Assembly: GCA_964549495.1 (NCBI GenBank)
Contig: CAZJWJ010000074.1
Coordinates: 1-26,606 of the forward strand
Origin: JACKBJ01 sp964549495
Lineage (GTDB): Bacteria > Chloroflexota > Anaerolineae > Epilineales > Epilineaceae
Direction of reading: 5' to 3'
Length of the DNA stretch: 26,606 bases
Part shown: positions 7,190 through 14,873 of the stretch, piece after piece
How positions within the stretch are numbered: position 1 is the first letter of the stretch
How the letters are laid out: every line of letters starts with the position of its first letter
The notes under the pieces: model-generated
What the model was told of the DNA's origin: nothing
Database searches by the model: none
Seen by the model: only the letters and a program-made list of their open reading frames with translations
Program-made: the position numbers and the translations under genes

Positions 7190-8137
7190 TCAAGGACTGT
7201 CCGCATTTCGCTCGACGTTCCGGCCACGCCACAACTGGCGAAGGCCTCGTTTCCAGCGGCTCAGGTAGAGCGCAGGCAGCGGCCCGTCGCCGTAGCGCCA
7301 GCGCATGTAATCGGCGCCGGGCAGGATCTGGGCGCCCAGGAAGGCAAGGCGGCGGCGCCAGCCGCGCATGCCGCGTAGGTCGCACCATAGACGCCGGGCC
7401 GCCGTGAGGGGCTGCTGGCGCGCGGCGAGGACGCGCCGCTCGGCCGCGCCCGGCCGCAGTGCGGCCAGGGGCGCGGCCAGGCCGGCCGGCAACTCCAGGC
7501 ACCACGGCGCCTCGGCCAGGGGCAGGATGGTCTGGCGCAGCGCGCCGACCAGCTGCCATTGGCGGGCCCGGTCCAGGAGCTCGCCGGTCTCGATGGAATC
7601 GCCTTCCAGCGCCACGATGGCCGCGATGTCGTGTTGCCAGCGAAGGCGCGGATGCTCCGCCCAGGGATGATGCAGTGCCAGATGACCGCAGAGGTGCAGC
7701 AGCATGGCGGTGGTATCCAGCCGTTGGGCCTGCGCAAAGGCCATGCTGGCCGGCCGCGCGCGCGCCCAGAACCAGTCGATGCTTACCCGATCTTGGTAGT
7801 AGGGCTCGTCGAAGAGCTGCCAGTGGAGCTCGAGGAGGGTGGCCGGCGGCCTTCGGCGCAGCATCATCCGCTGGCTCTCGAAGCGCAGCTGGCTGCCGGG
7901 CCGGGGTTCGGCCAGGGCCGGGCTGTAGCCCAGGGCTTCCAGGGAGGTCTGGGCCGAATCGATCTGCGACCGGCGGAGCAAGAGGTCGATGTCGCCCATG
8001 CGCCGCTGGCCCGGATCGGGGTAGATCCAGCCGGCCAAGGCGGCGCCCTTGAGCAGCAGGGCTTCGATGCCGGCCGCCGACAGCGCGGCCAGGATGCGAT
8101 CGGTCTCGGCGGCCAGCCAGGCATTGGCGGCGGCCAC
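7190..8137 (-). CDS. Nucleotidyltransferase family protein (PF14907-like)
   Basis: From the in-frame GTG at 8137 this gives 315 residues. The nucleotidyltransferase core is clear: 'GIEALLLKGAALAGWIYPD' followed by 'RRMGDIDLLLRRSQ', where the Asp-Ile-Asp holds the metal-binding aspartates. A helical C-terminal part follows ('LLHLCGHLALHHPWAEHPRL', 'RWQHDIAAIVALEGD'). Members of this family sit in polysaccharide and lasso-peptide clusters beside HprK-like kinases and PqqD-like proteins; their substrates are mostly unknown. The conserved N-terminal region continues upstream without a stop to about 8364 ('LDWPALARRADAEGLSGLL', 'LESLRHQRYQVAAANAW'), but that stretch has no in-frame ATG/GTG/TTG. 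The real start is therefore probably the ATG at 8366, one base out of frame. Family-typical length (~390) supports the longer version. Confidence 0.85.
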   Translation of the reverse strand: MAAANAWLAAETDRILAALSAAGIEALLLKGAALAGWIYPDPGQRRMGDIDLLLRRSQIDSAQTSLEALGYSPALAEPRPGSQLRFESQRMMLRRRPPATLLELHWQLFDEPYYQDRVSIDWFWARARPASMAFAQAQRLDTTAMLLHLCGHLALHHPWAEHPRLRWQHDIAAIVALEGDSIETGELLDRARQWQLVGALRQTILPLAEAPWCLELPAGLAAPLAALRPGAAERRVLAARQQPLTAARRLWCDLRGMRGWRRRLAFLGAQILPGADYMRWRYGDGPLPALYLSRWKRGLRQLWRGRNVERNADSP

Positions 8138-8366
8138 CTGGTAGCGCTGGTGGCGAAGCGACTCGAGGACGCCTTGCGGGGCATCGAGCGCCAGTCGGTC
8201 GATGGCGTCCAGGAGCAGGCCGGAGAGGCCCTCGGCGTCGGCGCGGCGGGCCAGGGCCGGCCAGTCGAGCTCGGCCGCGCCGGCCCGCGCGGGCTGGGCG
8301 TGCAGGCGCGCGGCCAGGATGCGGGCCAGCTGCTGGTCGGCCGTTGCCTTCCCCCCTGGGCTGCAT
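8138..8366 (-). other. Probable true 5' end of the nucleotidyltransferase gene, broken by a one-base frame change
   Basis: The frame of the downstream gene encodes family-like sequence back to about 8364, where it meets a TAA (8365-8367 read on the minus strand). The only good start, ATG at 8366, is one frame off. A run of six C on the plus strand (8351-8356) lies between them: removing one base there would join the ATG to the conserved frame, giving a start like MQPRGKATADQQLARIL. This may be a homopolymer sequencing error or a real frameshift. Confidence 0.6.
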
Positions 8367-8372
8367 TAGTCT
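8344..8372 (+). promoter_or_regulatory. Weak candidate promoter for the NusG-like gene
   Basis: TTGCCT (8344-8349), a 17-base spacer and TAGTCT (8367-8372) lie just upstream of the NusG-like ATG at 8390, within the start region of the divergent nucleotidyltransferase gene. The -10 match is poor. If correct, the leader would be only about 11 bases and the two operons would share a back-to-back control region. Confidence 0.25.
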
Positions 8373-8389
8373 TCGACGTGGAGGATGTC

Positions 8390-8881
8390 ATGGTGCGATG
8401 GTTGGTCCTGATGAGCAAGCCGCGGCAAGAGGCCAAGCTGGAGCGCGCGCTGGAGATGCGCGACATCGAGGTCTACGCGCCCTACATCAGCTACACCGGC
8501 AAGCGCGGACAGGAGTTGGAGAAGGCCTTCTTTCCCGGCTACCTCTTCGCGCGGGTCGACTTGGACTCGGGACAGGCAGCGAAGCTGCCCTGGACGCCGG
8601 GCCTGGCGCGCTTGCTGCGCTTCGGCGAGGAGCCGGCCTGGATTCCGGATGCCGAGCTGGACTACCTGCGCGCGCGCATCGAGGGCATCGACGGCGACGA
8701 GTTCCTGGCCATCAAGCCCGGCGAGCGGGTGCGGGTGACCCACGGGCCCTTCCGCGACTACGAGGCCATCTTCGAGGGCCGGCTGAACGGCGAGGGCCGG
8801 GTGGCGGTGCTCCTCGACATCCTGGGCCGCAAGACGCGGGTGAAGCTGGAGGGTCACGACCTGGAGCGGGTCGGGCCTTGA
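8390..8881 (+). CDS. NusG/RfaH-like transcription antitermination protein
   Basis: The protein has 163 residues with ATG at 8390, preceded by GAGG. The N-terminal NGN domain begins 'MVRWLVLMSKPRQEAKLERAL' (slightly longer motif shortened here to its first and last parts) and contains 'FFPGYLFARVDL', a hallmark of NusG paralogues. The C-terminal KOW domain is 'IKPGERVRVTHGPFRDYEAIFEG' in outline, with Gly-Pro-Phe after the KOW strand, ending in 'LLDILGRKTRVKLEGHDLE'. Paralogues of this type (RfaH, UpxY, LoaP) sit at the head of long polysaccharide or secondary-metabolite operons and suppress termination within them. Here the gene is first in a plus-strand run of surface-glycan genes. Housekeeping nusG normally neighbours secE and rplK, which are absent, so this is a specialised paralogue. 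Confidence 0.85.
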   Translation: MVRWLVLMSKPRQEAKLERALEMRDIEVYAPYISYTGKRGQELEKAFFPGYLFARVDLDSGQAAKLPWTPGLARLLRFGEEPAWIPDAELDYLRARIEGIDGDEFLAIKPGERVRVTHGPFRDYEAIFEGRLNGEGRVAVLLDILGRKTRVKLEGHDLERVGP

Positions 8882-8903
8882 GGCCGGGGGGGGCGGGGCC
8901 GTT

Positions 8904-9689
8904 GTGCTGGATTCGCTGAGGCTCTACCTGTCGCGTCAGGCCTCGAGTCCCTGGCGCTACGCCTGGGAAGCCCTGGTGACGACGCTATGCGGGCGCGTTC
9001 CGGCCCTGCCGGGCATCGCGCTGCGCGCCCTGGCCTACCGCAGCATCCTGCGCATGGAGGGGATGGCGGCCATCGAGACGGGCGTGCGGCTGCGCTTCTG
9101 CGACCAGATCCGCCTGGGGGCCGGCAGCTACCTGGACCAGGGCGTCTACCTGCACGCCTGCCCGGGCGGGATCGAGATCGGCGCAGGCAGCTACGTGATG
9201 CACGGCGCGGTGCTGCACGTCTACAACTTTCGCGATCTGCCGCATGCGGGCATTCGGGTTGGCCAGGACAGCCTGATCGGCGAGCTCTGCGTGCTGCGCG
9301 GGCAAGGCGGCATCGAGATCGGCGACCGGGTTTACCTGTCGACGATGGTGCAGATGCTGGCGGTGGATCATGTCTTCGAGGATCCGGACCGGCCCTTCGT
9401 CGAGCAGGGCATCACGGCCCGCGGCATCCGCGTGGCGGACGACGTGTGGATCGGCTCGGGCGCGGTGATCACCGACGGGGTGACCATCGGCCAGGGGGCG
9501 GTGGTGGCGGCCGGCGCGGTGGTGACGGGCGACGTGGCGCCGCACACGGTGGTCGGCGGCGTGCCGGCGCGGCCGCTGCGCGACATCCGGGCCGAGGCCG
9601 AGCGAAAGGCCTTGGCCGGCGAATCCGCGCGGCGGCGGACGGAGGTCTTTTTTGCCGCTGGGGATCCCGGGAGGTTTGGGAAGTCTTGA
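8904..9689 (+). CDS. Hexapeptide-repeat acyltransferase (left-handed beta-helix)
   Basis: The protein has 261 residues with a GTG start at 8904, 22 bases after the NusG-like stop. After a ~60-residue helical N-terminus it contains repeated hexapeptide turns of the left-handed beta-helix class: 'IRLGAGSYLDQGVYL', 'IEIGAGSYVMHGAVL', 'IEIGDRVYLSTMVQML', 'IRVADDVWIGSGAVITDG', 'VTIGQGAVVAAGAVVTGD'. It ends with the familiar 'VVGGVPARPLR'. The His in 'LAVDHVF' is a candidate catalytic residue as in WbbJ/NodL/maltose-type O-acetyltransferases. Such enzymes transfer acetyl or other acyl groups from CoA to sugars, and here the likely acceptor is a nucleotide-sugar or lipid-linked oligosaccharide of the cluster. 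Donor and acceptor cannot be read from the sequence. Confidence 0.88.
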   Translation: MLDSLRLYLSRQASSPWRYAWEALVTTLCGRVPALPGIALRALAYRSILRMEGMAAIETGVRLRFCDQIRLGAGSYLDQGVYLHACPGGIEIGAGSYVMHGAVLHVYNFRDLPHAGIRVGQDSLIGELCVLRGQGGIEIGDRVYLSTMVQMLAVDHVFEDPDRPFVEQGITARGIRVADDVWIGSGAVITDGVTIGQGAVVAAGAVVTGDVAPHTVVGGVPARPLRDIRAEAERKALAGESARRRTEVFFAAGDPGRFGKS

Positions 9690-9692
9690 GAT

Positions 9693-9721
9693 TTGCCATA
9701 CAGATTGCAGTTCCATATTAA
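9693..9721 (+). promoter_or_regulatory. Candidate sigma-70 promoter ahead of the glycan operon
   Basis: TTGCCA (9693-9698), a 17-base spacer and TATTAA (9716-9721) sit in a locally AT-rich patch directly after the acyltransferase stop. Predicted transcription starts near 9728, leaving a ~300-base leader before the first glycosyltransferase. Spacing and hexamers are good, but it is read by eye. Confidence 0.5.
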
Positions 9722-10027
9722 TGGAGGGTGGTTCTGCGTGCCCCGGCGGGACACGGACTCCCCAAGCAAGATGTTCGGTGCCTGTCGTCAAGGCCACTAG
9801 AATCAAGAGGCACATCTAGGGGAAGCAAGAGGAGCGATCGACACGGAAGATCAGTCCTGCAAGCGCCTGCCCCGTACGGCCGGCCGCCCGGAGACTCGGG
9901 CGAGCGCCGGACGCGCGCGGCGGCGAGTCCATCGCCGGCAGTCCAGTCATCGCGCAAGGCCGCGACGACGGGGCGGAGCCATGCCGCTGGCCAAGCTGGG
10001 CCGAGTCGGCCGAGGCGCGGCGTGACC
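9722..10027 (+). other. Long GC-rich leader with no recognisable gene
   Basis: There are about 306 bases between the candidate promoter and the GT2 start. The stretch is open in the GT2 frame, but the encoded sequence is Arg/Pro/Ser-rich with no family resemblance, so I treat it as untranslated. It contains several short inverted repeats, for example GTGCCT (9778-9783) with AGGCAC (9808-9813), and GGCCGA-G-TCGGCC near 10001. I see no match to a known riboswitch or to the E. coli ops element. It may be a target for the NusG-like protein. Confidence 0.35.
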
Positions 10028-11227
10028 ATGCTGTCGGTGGTGATCCCGGCCTTGGATGAAGCTTCGGGGATCGAGGACATCGCCACCCGGGTGCTCGCGG
10101 CCGGGCCCGGCCTGGCCGAGGTGGGCGTGGCCGAGTTGGAGCTGATCGTGGTCGACGACGGCTCGACGGATGGCACGGCCGAGCTGGCGGAGGCCATCGA
10201 GGGAGTGACCGTCTTGCGGCATCCGACCAATCGGGGCTACGGGGCGGCCATCAAGACCGGCTTTCGGGCGGCGCGGGGGGATCTCCTGGCCTTTCTGGAT
10301 GCCGATGGGACCTATCCGCCGGAGGCCTTTCCGGATCTGTGCCGGCTACTGGCCAGCGAGCGTGCCGACCTGGTGGTGGGCTCGCGGATGGGGCATCCGG
10401 AGAGCGGCATGCCCTGGACGCGCAAGCTGGGCAACCGGATCTTCGTGTCGCTGATCAATCTGATCGGGCCGCAGCGGATCACCGACAGCGCCAGCGGGCA
10501 GCGGGTGCTGCGTCGCGAGGCGCTGGCCAAGCTCTACCCGCTGCCGGACGGGCTGAACTTTACGCCGGTGATGACCACCCGGGCGGTGCACGAGCAGCTG
10601 CGCATGATCGAGCTGCCCATCCGCTACGAGGAGCGGGTCGGCGACAGCAAGCTGTCGGTGATTCACGATGGCCGGCGCTTCCTGACCACCATCTTGTGGA
10701 CGGCCATGGCCTACAATCCGGCCCGGATCCTGGGCCTGGCGGGCCTGGTGCTGGTGGCGCTGGGCGGGCTCTTGGGGCTGGGCTTGGTGGCCTCTCGGGC
10801 CGCCGGGGTGACCAGCTTGGGGCCCTGGGGCGTGATGGCGGCCTTTACGACCTTGGTGGCGGGGGTGGCGGGGGTGAGCATCCTCAACTTGGGGATCACC
10901 TTCAACTACCTGGTGAGCTTGTTTCATATCGAGCCGGTGCAGCAGGGGCTCTTCGGCCGGCCGGTGCTGCCGGGCCTGGATCGGCGCTTTGGCTGGATGG
11001 GCGCGTTGGCGATGGCTGCGGGTCTCATGGTTACGGTCATCGCCCTGGCGCTGGGCTTCGGCGGATGGGAACTACCTCGCATCTGGCTGTGGCTGCTGGG
11101 CGGCGCGCTCTTCCTGCTGGTGGGCCTGCAGCTGACCATCAGCTGGGTGCTGATGCGGGTGCTCGAGGAGTTGAGTCAGCGAGAGGTGCAGGTCGAGGCC
11201 GAACTGCGCGCGGAGCGGGTCGGGTGA
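10028..11227 (+). CDS. Glycosyltransferase family 2 with C-terminal membrane helices (DPM/ArnC-like)
   Basis: The protein has 399 residues with ATG at 10028, where the GT-A fold begins at once ('MLSVVIPALDEASGIEDIA'). Donor-binding motifs are clear: 'LIVVDDGSTDGTAEL' (39-53), 'NRGYGAAIKTGF' (68-79), and 'AFLDADGTYPPEAF' with the DxD at 91-93. The last ~150 residues hold about four hydrophobic helices. This layout fits polyprenyl-phosphate sugar synthases, which load a sugar from a nucleotide donor onto a lipid carrier at the inner face of the membrane. The GT-C enzyme two genes downstream (11928) uses that kind of lipid-linked donor. The stop overlaps the next gene's GTG by four bases (GTGA), so the two are probably translationally coupled. 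The exact sugar is unknown. Confidence 0.9.
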   Translation: MLSVVIPALDEASGIEDIATRVLAAGPGLAEVGVAELELIVVDDGSTDGTAELAEAIEGVTVLRHPTNRGYGAAIKTGFRAARGDLLAFLDADGTYPPEAFPDLCRLLASERADLVVGSRMGHPESGMPWTRKLGNRIFVSLINLIGPQRITDSASGQRVLRREALAKLYPLPDGLNFTPVMTTRAVHEQLRMIELPIRYEERVGDSKLSVIHDGRRFLTTILWTAMAYNPARILGLAGLVLVALGGLLGLGLVASRAAGVTSLGPWGVMAAFTTLVAGVAGVSILNLGITFNYLVSLFHIEPVQQGLFGRPVLPGLDRRFGWMGALAMAAGLMVTVIALALGFGGWELPRIWLWLLGGALFLLVGLQLTISWVLMRVLEELSQREVQVEAELRAERVG

Positions 11228-11931
11228 CCCGTCCGCCGATCCACGAAATCCAGACGATCTACGACCGCGCGTACGCCGAGCCGGGCCTGATGGGCACGCA
11301 CTTCGACCAGGACTATTCGAAGGTGACCAAGACGACCTTGCTGTCCTACTGCGAGGATGCGCCCAACGAACGGGTCCTCGACCTTGGGACGGGCGATGGG
11401 GATCTCTGGCAGTTCGTCGATCGAGGGCTTCAGCGCCATGGCATCGATGTCTCGGTCGTCGGTGTGCGATCATCTCTGGCGCGGTTCCCAGGTGTCCATG
11501 CGGTCGTCGGAATCGCAGAGCACTTGCCCTATCCCGACAGCTACTTCGGCGCCATAGTGGCGGCCGACACGCTGGAGCACACGCTCGATCTTCCAGCGAG
11601 CCTGACCGAGATCCGGCGGGTGCTAGCGCCCAACGGGGTCTTGGCGTTTTCGGTGCCGGCTCCGGACTCGCTTCGAAAGTGGGGGCTCAACACCTTCGTT
11701 CGCCAGCGGCCCGATCCGATCAAGGCGCTGCGCCTTGGTGCGCTGGTACTGAAGTGCACGTGGATGTTCGGTCGTGCGGACTTTCAGCCGATCGACATGG
11801 ATCTGAGCCTGGAGGAGTGGTCCGGTGTCCTGGAAGAGACCGGTTTTCAGATTCGGGAACGGGTCGCCTGGCCGGTGGATCCTCTCGAGCCCATTGTCTA
11901 TCTGATGGCAGCCCAGCCTGAGGGTCGATGA
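11224..11931 (+). CDS. Class I SAM-dependent methyltransferase
   Basis: The protein has 235 residues with a GTG start at 11224 that overlaps the GT2 stop; the next gene's ATG overlaps this stop (ATGA). The SAM-binding motif I is 'RVLDLGTGDGDLWQF' (50-64). 'EHLPYPDSYFGAIVAADTLEH' in outline (99-119) is the motif II region of Methyltransf_11-type enzymes, followed by 'EIRRVLAPNGVLAFSVP'. There is no signal or membrane segment. Coupling between two glycosyltransferase genes argues for O- or C-methylation of a sugar or lipid-linked intermediate, but the acceptor cannot be deduced. Confidence 0.87.
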   Translation: MTRPPIHEIQTIYDRAYAEPGLMGTHFDQDYSKVTKTTLLSYCEDAPNERVLDLGTGDGDLWQFVDRGLQRHGIDVSVVGVRSSLARFPGVHAVVGIAEHLPYPDSYFGAIVAADTLEHTLDLPASLTEIRRVLAPNGVLAFSVPAPDSLRKWGLNTFVRQRPDPIKALRLGALVLKCTWMFGRADFQPIDMDLSLEEWSGVLEETGFQIRERVAWPVDPLEPIVYLMAAQPEGR

Positions 11932-13169
11932 GCCCAGACGAGCGAAAGCGCTTCTTCGGGCTGCTCGTACTGGCCCTGCTGATACGGGTGGCGGCGGCAT
12001 TCTACTTGGGTGGTGATGTCTCTGGTCTATCCGGTGCCCACGATGAGATCTCCTACAGCGAGCTCGGGCACCGATTCGCTACCGGTCACGGTCTCACCTT
12101 CGGGGAGAATTGGTATCCATGGATCCAAGCTGATGCACCGCAATCCTACTACTCGGCGTCGATGAGCCTGCTGCTGGCCGGCATCTACATGCTGTTTGGC
12201 TATCAGCCCCTGATCGCCCGACTGATCTTCGCGCTGATGAGCACGGCAGTGGTCGGGATGATCTACCTTTTGACGCGCCGGCTCTTCGACAGCCAAGTGG
12301 CCTTGTTGGCAGGTCTGATCGCTTCAGCCTACGCCTATCTCGTGTTCTACGGGGTGACCTTGGTTACGGAGACGCCATTCACGCTGGCGCTCCTCCTCGC
12401 CATCTACCTTGCCTACGACTTGCGGAGGGAGAGTCGGCCATGGCACTGGGCCGCACTCGGCCTCGCTCTGGCCGTTGCGCTGCTATTCCGGATGGCCGTG
12501 GTCTTCTTCGTACCGATCCTGCTTGCCTGGATCTTGTGGGAAAGGCGGCGCATGGCCTGGCAGATCGCGATTCCGATCGTGGTCATCGTCCTGGCGATCG
12601 CTCCCTTCACGCTCGAGAATTATCGGAAGTGGGAACGTTTCCTGTTGTTGGAGGCGCAGTTCGGGCATGTATTCTGGAACGGCAACCATCCGGGGCATGA
12701 TTGGGACTTCCATCCTTTCGAGACATTCGAGATACCGGCCGAAGTGCTTGCGCTGCGCAACGATGCTGCGATCACGTCGGCGCTGCTTGAGCGTGGTCTG
12801 CAAAATGTGGCGGCTGAACCGGCTCACTTTGCGATGCTGACGCTCACGAGGATGCGCGAGCTCTTCACCTTCTGGCCGACGGGGGATTCGACACCGGTCT
12901 CGAACGCGATGCGCCTGCTCTCGTTCGGGTTGCTAGTGCCCTTCACTCTGTATGGTCTCTGGTCTATCCGTTATCAGTGGCAGCTCCTGCTGCCGATCTA
13001 CGCCTATCTGATGATCCATACGGGCGTGTACAGTGTGACCTGGACGATGATTCGATACCGGATTCCGATGGATGCCTTCTTCATCATGGTCGCCGCTGCT
13101 GGCATCCTGCCGCTCCTTCGGCGACTTGGCTGGGATGCTGTGCCTGTAAGCGAGGTGGCCACGACATGA
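11928..13169 (+). CDS. GT-C membrane glycosyltransferase (PMT/ArnT-like, GT39/GT83 superfamily)
   Basis: The protein has 413 residues, with its ATG overlapping the methyltransferase stop and its own stop overlapping the next ATG (ATGA at both ends). It begins with a hydrophobic helix ('FFGLLVLALLIRVAAAFYL'), then a first outer loop containing the acidic pair Asp-Glu in 'GAHDEISYSELGHRFA', the usual catalytic site of PMT/ArnT-type enzymes. Around nine further hydrophobic segments follow, such as 'WAALGLALAVALLFRMAVV' and 'IAIPIVVIVLAIAPFTLENY'. These enzymes take a sugar from a polyprenyl-phosphate donor on the outer face of the membrane. The GT2 at 10028 is a natural donor supplier. GC content is slightly lower than in the flanking genes. 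Confidence 0.87.
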   Translation: MSPDERKRFFGLLVLALLIRVAAAFYLGGDVSGLSGAHDEISYSELGHRFATGHGLTFGENWYPWIQADAPQSYYSASMSLLLAGIYMLFGYQPLIARLIFALMSTAVVGMIYLLTRRLFDSQVALLAGLIASAYAYLVFYGVTLVTETPFTLALLLAIYLAYDLRRESRPWHWAALGLALAVALLFRMAVVFFVPILLAWILWERRRMAWQIAIPIVVIVLAIAPFTLENYRKWERFLLLEAQFGHVFWNGNHPGHDWDFHPFETFEIPAEVLALRNDAAITSALLERGLQNVAAEPAHFAMLTLTRMRELFTFWPTGDSTPVSNAMRLLSFGLLVPFTLYGLWSIRYQWQLLLPIYAYLMIHTGVYSVTWTMIRYRIPMDAFFIMVAAAGILPLLRRLGWDAVPVSEVATT

Positions 13170-14830
13170 GCGAATTGATCGCGCCCGAAGACATCCGACA
13201 CAATCTGGGTAGCCGAAAGGTCAAGCCTCTGCGACCGCCGGTGTTTCCGGATGCCGGTGCGGCGGTGCGCCAGCAGACGCATGCTAGGCCGGAGACGGCG
13301 GTGGATGTGCTCCTCGTCAATCCGCCCTCGCCGGATGGCGGGATCTGGATTCGCACCCAGCACCGCGTGGGCCGGCGCAGTCGCGAGGAGATGGTCTGGC
13401 CGCAATGCTCGCTGGCCCAGCTGGCGGCGATGCTGGACGGTGACTACAGCTTCCGGATCATCGATGCCATCGCGGAGCGCATGACCTGGGATGAGTTCGA
13501 GCGGAAGCTGCGCGAGGCGGCGCCCGAGTACTACCTGACGCAGGTGACGGCGCCGACCCTCACCAACGACATGCGCGGGGTGATGCTGGCCAAGAGTCTG
13601 GGCGCGACGACGTTGGCCTTCGGTACGCACGTTACGCCGATGCCGATGGAGACGATGCGCGACTTTCCGGCCCTGGACTTGATCGTGCGAGGCGAGCCGG
13701 AATTGACCTTCCGCGAGCTGATCGATGTACTGGAGGGCCGGCAGGCCGAGGTGCCCGATTGGGTCGAGGCGATGCTGCGCCAGACCGATCCGAAGTGGGA
13801 GCCGGCGCCGAGCGTGCAGGAGAGCAATGGGCACGGCTCGCCGCTGCGCGCGGTCAAGGGCCTGGTGTGGCGTGAGGGGACGGAGGTGCGGATCAACCCG
13901 GATCGGCCCTTCATCCCGGAGCTGGACGACTTGCCGATGCCGCTGCATCACCTATTGCCCTTGGATCAGTACCGCATGCCGCTGATGAAGGGGCCCTTCA
14001 CCTTCCTGGTGACCAGCCGCGGCTGCCCGGCCGGCTGCAAGTACTGCATCAAGCACGTGACCTACCAGTGGTCGGTGCGGCTGCACTCGCCGGAGCGGAT
14101 CATGCAGGAGCTGTGGCTGTTGCACGATTTGGGCATTCACAACATCCACATGTATGCGGACCTGTTCACGGTCAACCGGGAGCAGGTGGTGGAGCTTTGC
14201 AGGCGCATCATCGACGAGCAGCTACCGGTGCGCTGGACTTGCAACAGCCGGGTGGACTATGTGGACGAAGAGATGCTGAAGCTGATGGGCCGGGCCGGTT
14301 GCTGGCTGATCAGCTGGGGCATCGAGAGCGGCAACGAGCAGATCCTGAAGAAGGCGGCTAAGGGGGCCGATCCGGCCAAGGCGCATCGAGCGCTGCAGTG
14401 GGCGAAGGACGCCGGCATCAAGAACTGGGGTTACTTCATCATCGGCCTGCCGGGCGAGACCGAGGAGACCATCCGCGAGACCATCGACCTGGCCAAGGGC
14501 TTGCCGCTGGACATCGCGCTCTTCCACGTGGCGGCGCCCTATCCGGGTACGCCCTTCTTCTTCGAGGTGGTGGAGAACGGCTGGTTTGCCGAGGGCACGC
14601 GGTGGGAGGAGGTCGACATGGACAAGGGGACCGTCCTGCAGTACGACAACCTGTCGGCCGAGGAGCTCCTGGAATGGCAGCGCCGCGCTTTCCGCGAATG
14701 GGCGCTGCGGCCGGGGCCGATGTGGACCTACCTCAAGATGCTCTTCGGGGACTTCCATACCTTCAAGCGTGCGCTTCGTGTGGGGCTGGAGCACTTCACC
14801 TGGGCGGTGGGTGCGAAGGAGGCTCACTAG
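13166..14830 (+). CDS. B12-binding domain radical SAM protein
   Basis: The protein has 554 residues with ATG at 13166 (ATGA overlap with the previous gene). Residues ~46-190 form a Rossmann-like cobalamin-binding domain ('VDVLLVNPPSPDGG', 'LTQVTAPTLTNDMRGVMLAK'). Residues ~275-500 form the radical SAM barrel with the cluster ligands Cys287, Cys291 and Cys294 (CxxxCxxC in 'SRGCPAGCKYC'). 'RADLF'-type and 'WGIESGNEQIL' strands and 'GYFIIGLPGETEETIRETID' (shortened core 'IIGLPGETEE') are typical of the BchE/hopanoid-type group. The classical B12 ligand motif DxHxxG is not evident, although 'FGTHVTP' holds a His. Members methylate unactivated carbons or make C-C/C-S bonds. In this operon it may modify a sugar, a lipid carrier or the RiPP-like peptide. 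Confidence 0.9.
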   Translation: MSELIAPEDIRHNLGSRKVKPLRPPVFPDAGAAVRQQTHARPETAVDVLLVNPPSPDGGIWIRTQHRVGRRSREEMVWPQCSLAQLAAMLDGDYSFRIIDAIAERMTWDEFERKLREAAPEYYLTQVTAPTLTNDMRGVMLAKSLGATTLAFGTHVTPMPMETMRDFPALDLIVRGEPELTFRELIDVLEGRQAEVPDWVEAMLRQTDPKWEPAPSVQESNGHGSPLRAVKGLVWREGTEVRINPDRPFIPELDDLPMPLHHLLPLDQYRMPLMKGPFTFLVTSRGCPAGCKYCIKHVTYQWSVRLHSPERIMQELWLLHDLGIHNIHMYADLFTVNREQVVELCRRIIDEQLPVRWTCNSRVDYVDEEMLKLMGRAGCWLISWGIESGNEQILKKAAKGADPAKAHRALQWAKDAGIKNWGYFIIGLPGETEETIRETIDLAKGLPLDIALFHVAAPYPGTPFFFEVVENGWFAEGTRWEEVDMDKGTVLQYDNLSAEELLEWQRRAFREWALRPGPMWTYLKMLFGDFHTFKRALRVGLEHFTWAVGAKEAH

Positions 14831-14873
14831 CGTCGCCGCGCTGGCAACGGCGTAGCGATGCGGATGATCGCCA

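Noticed and set aside
8390..8881. Housekeeping nusG
   Set aside because: No secE, rplK or rplA nearby; the position at the head of a glycan operon fits a specialised paralogue.
9722..10027. Riboswitch
   Set aside because: Short inverted repeats exist, but nothing matched a riboswitch core I can recognise, so only a generic leader is reported.
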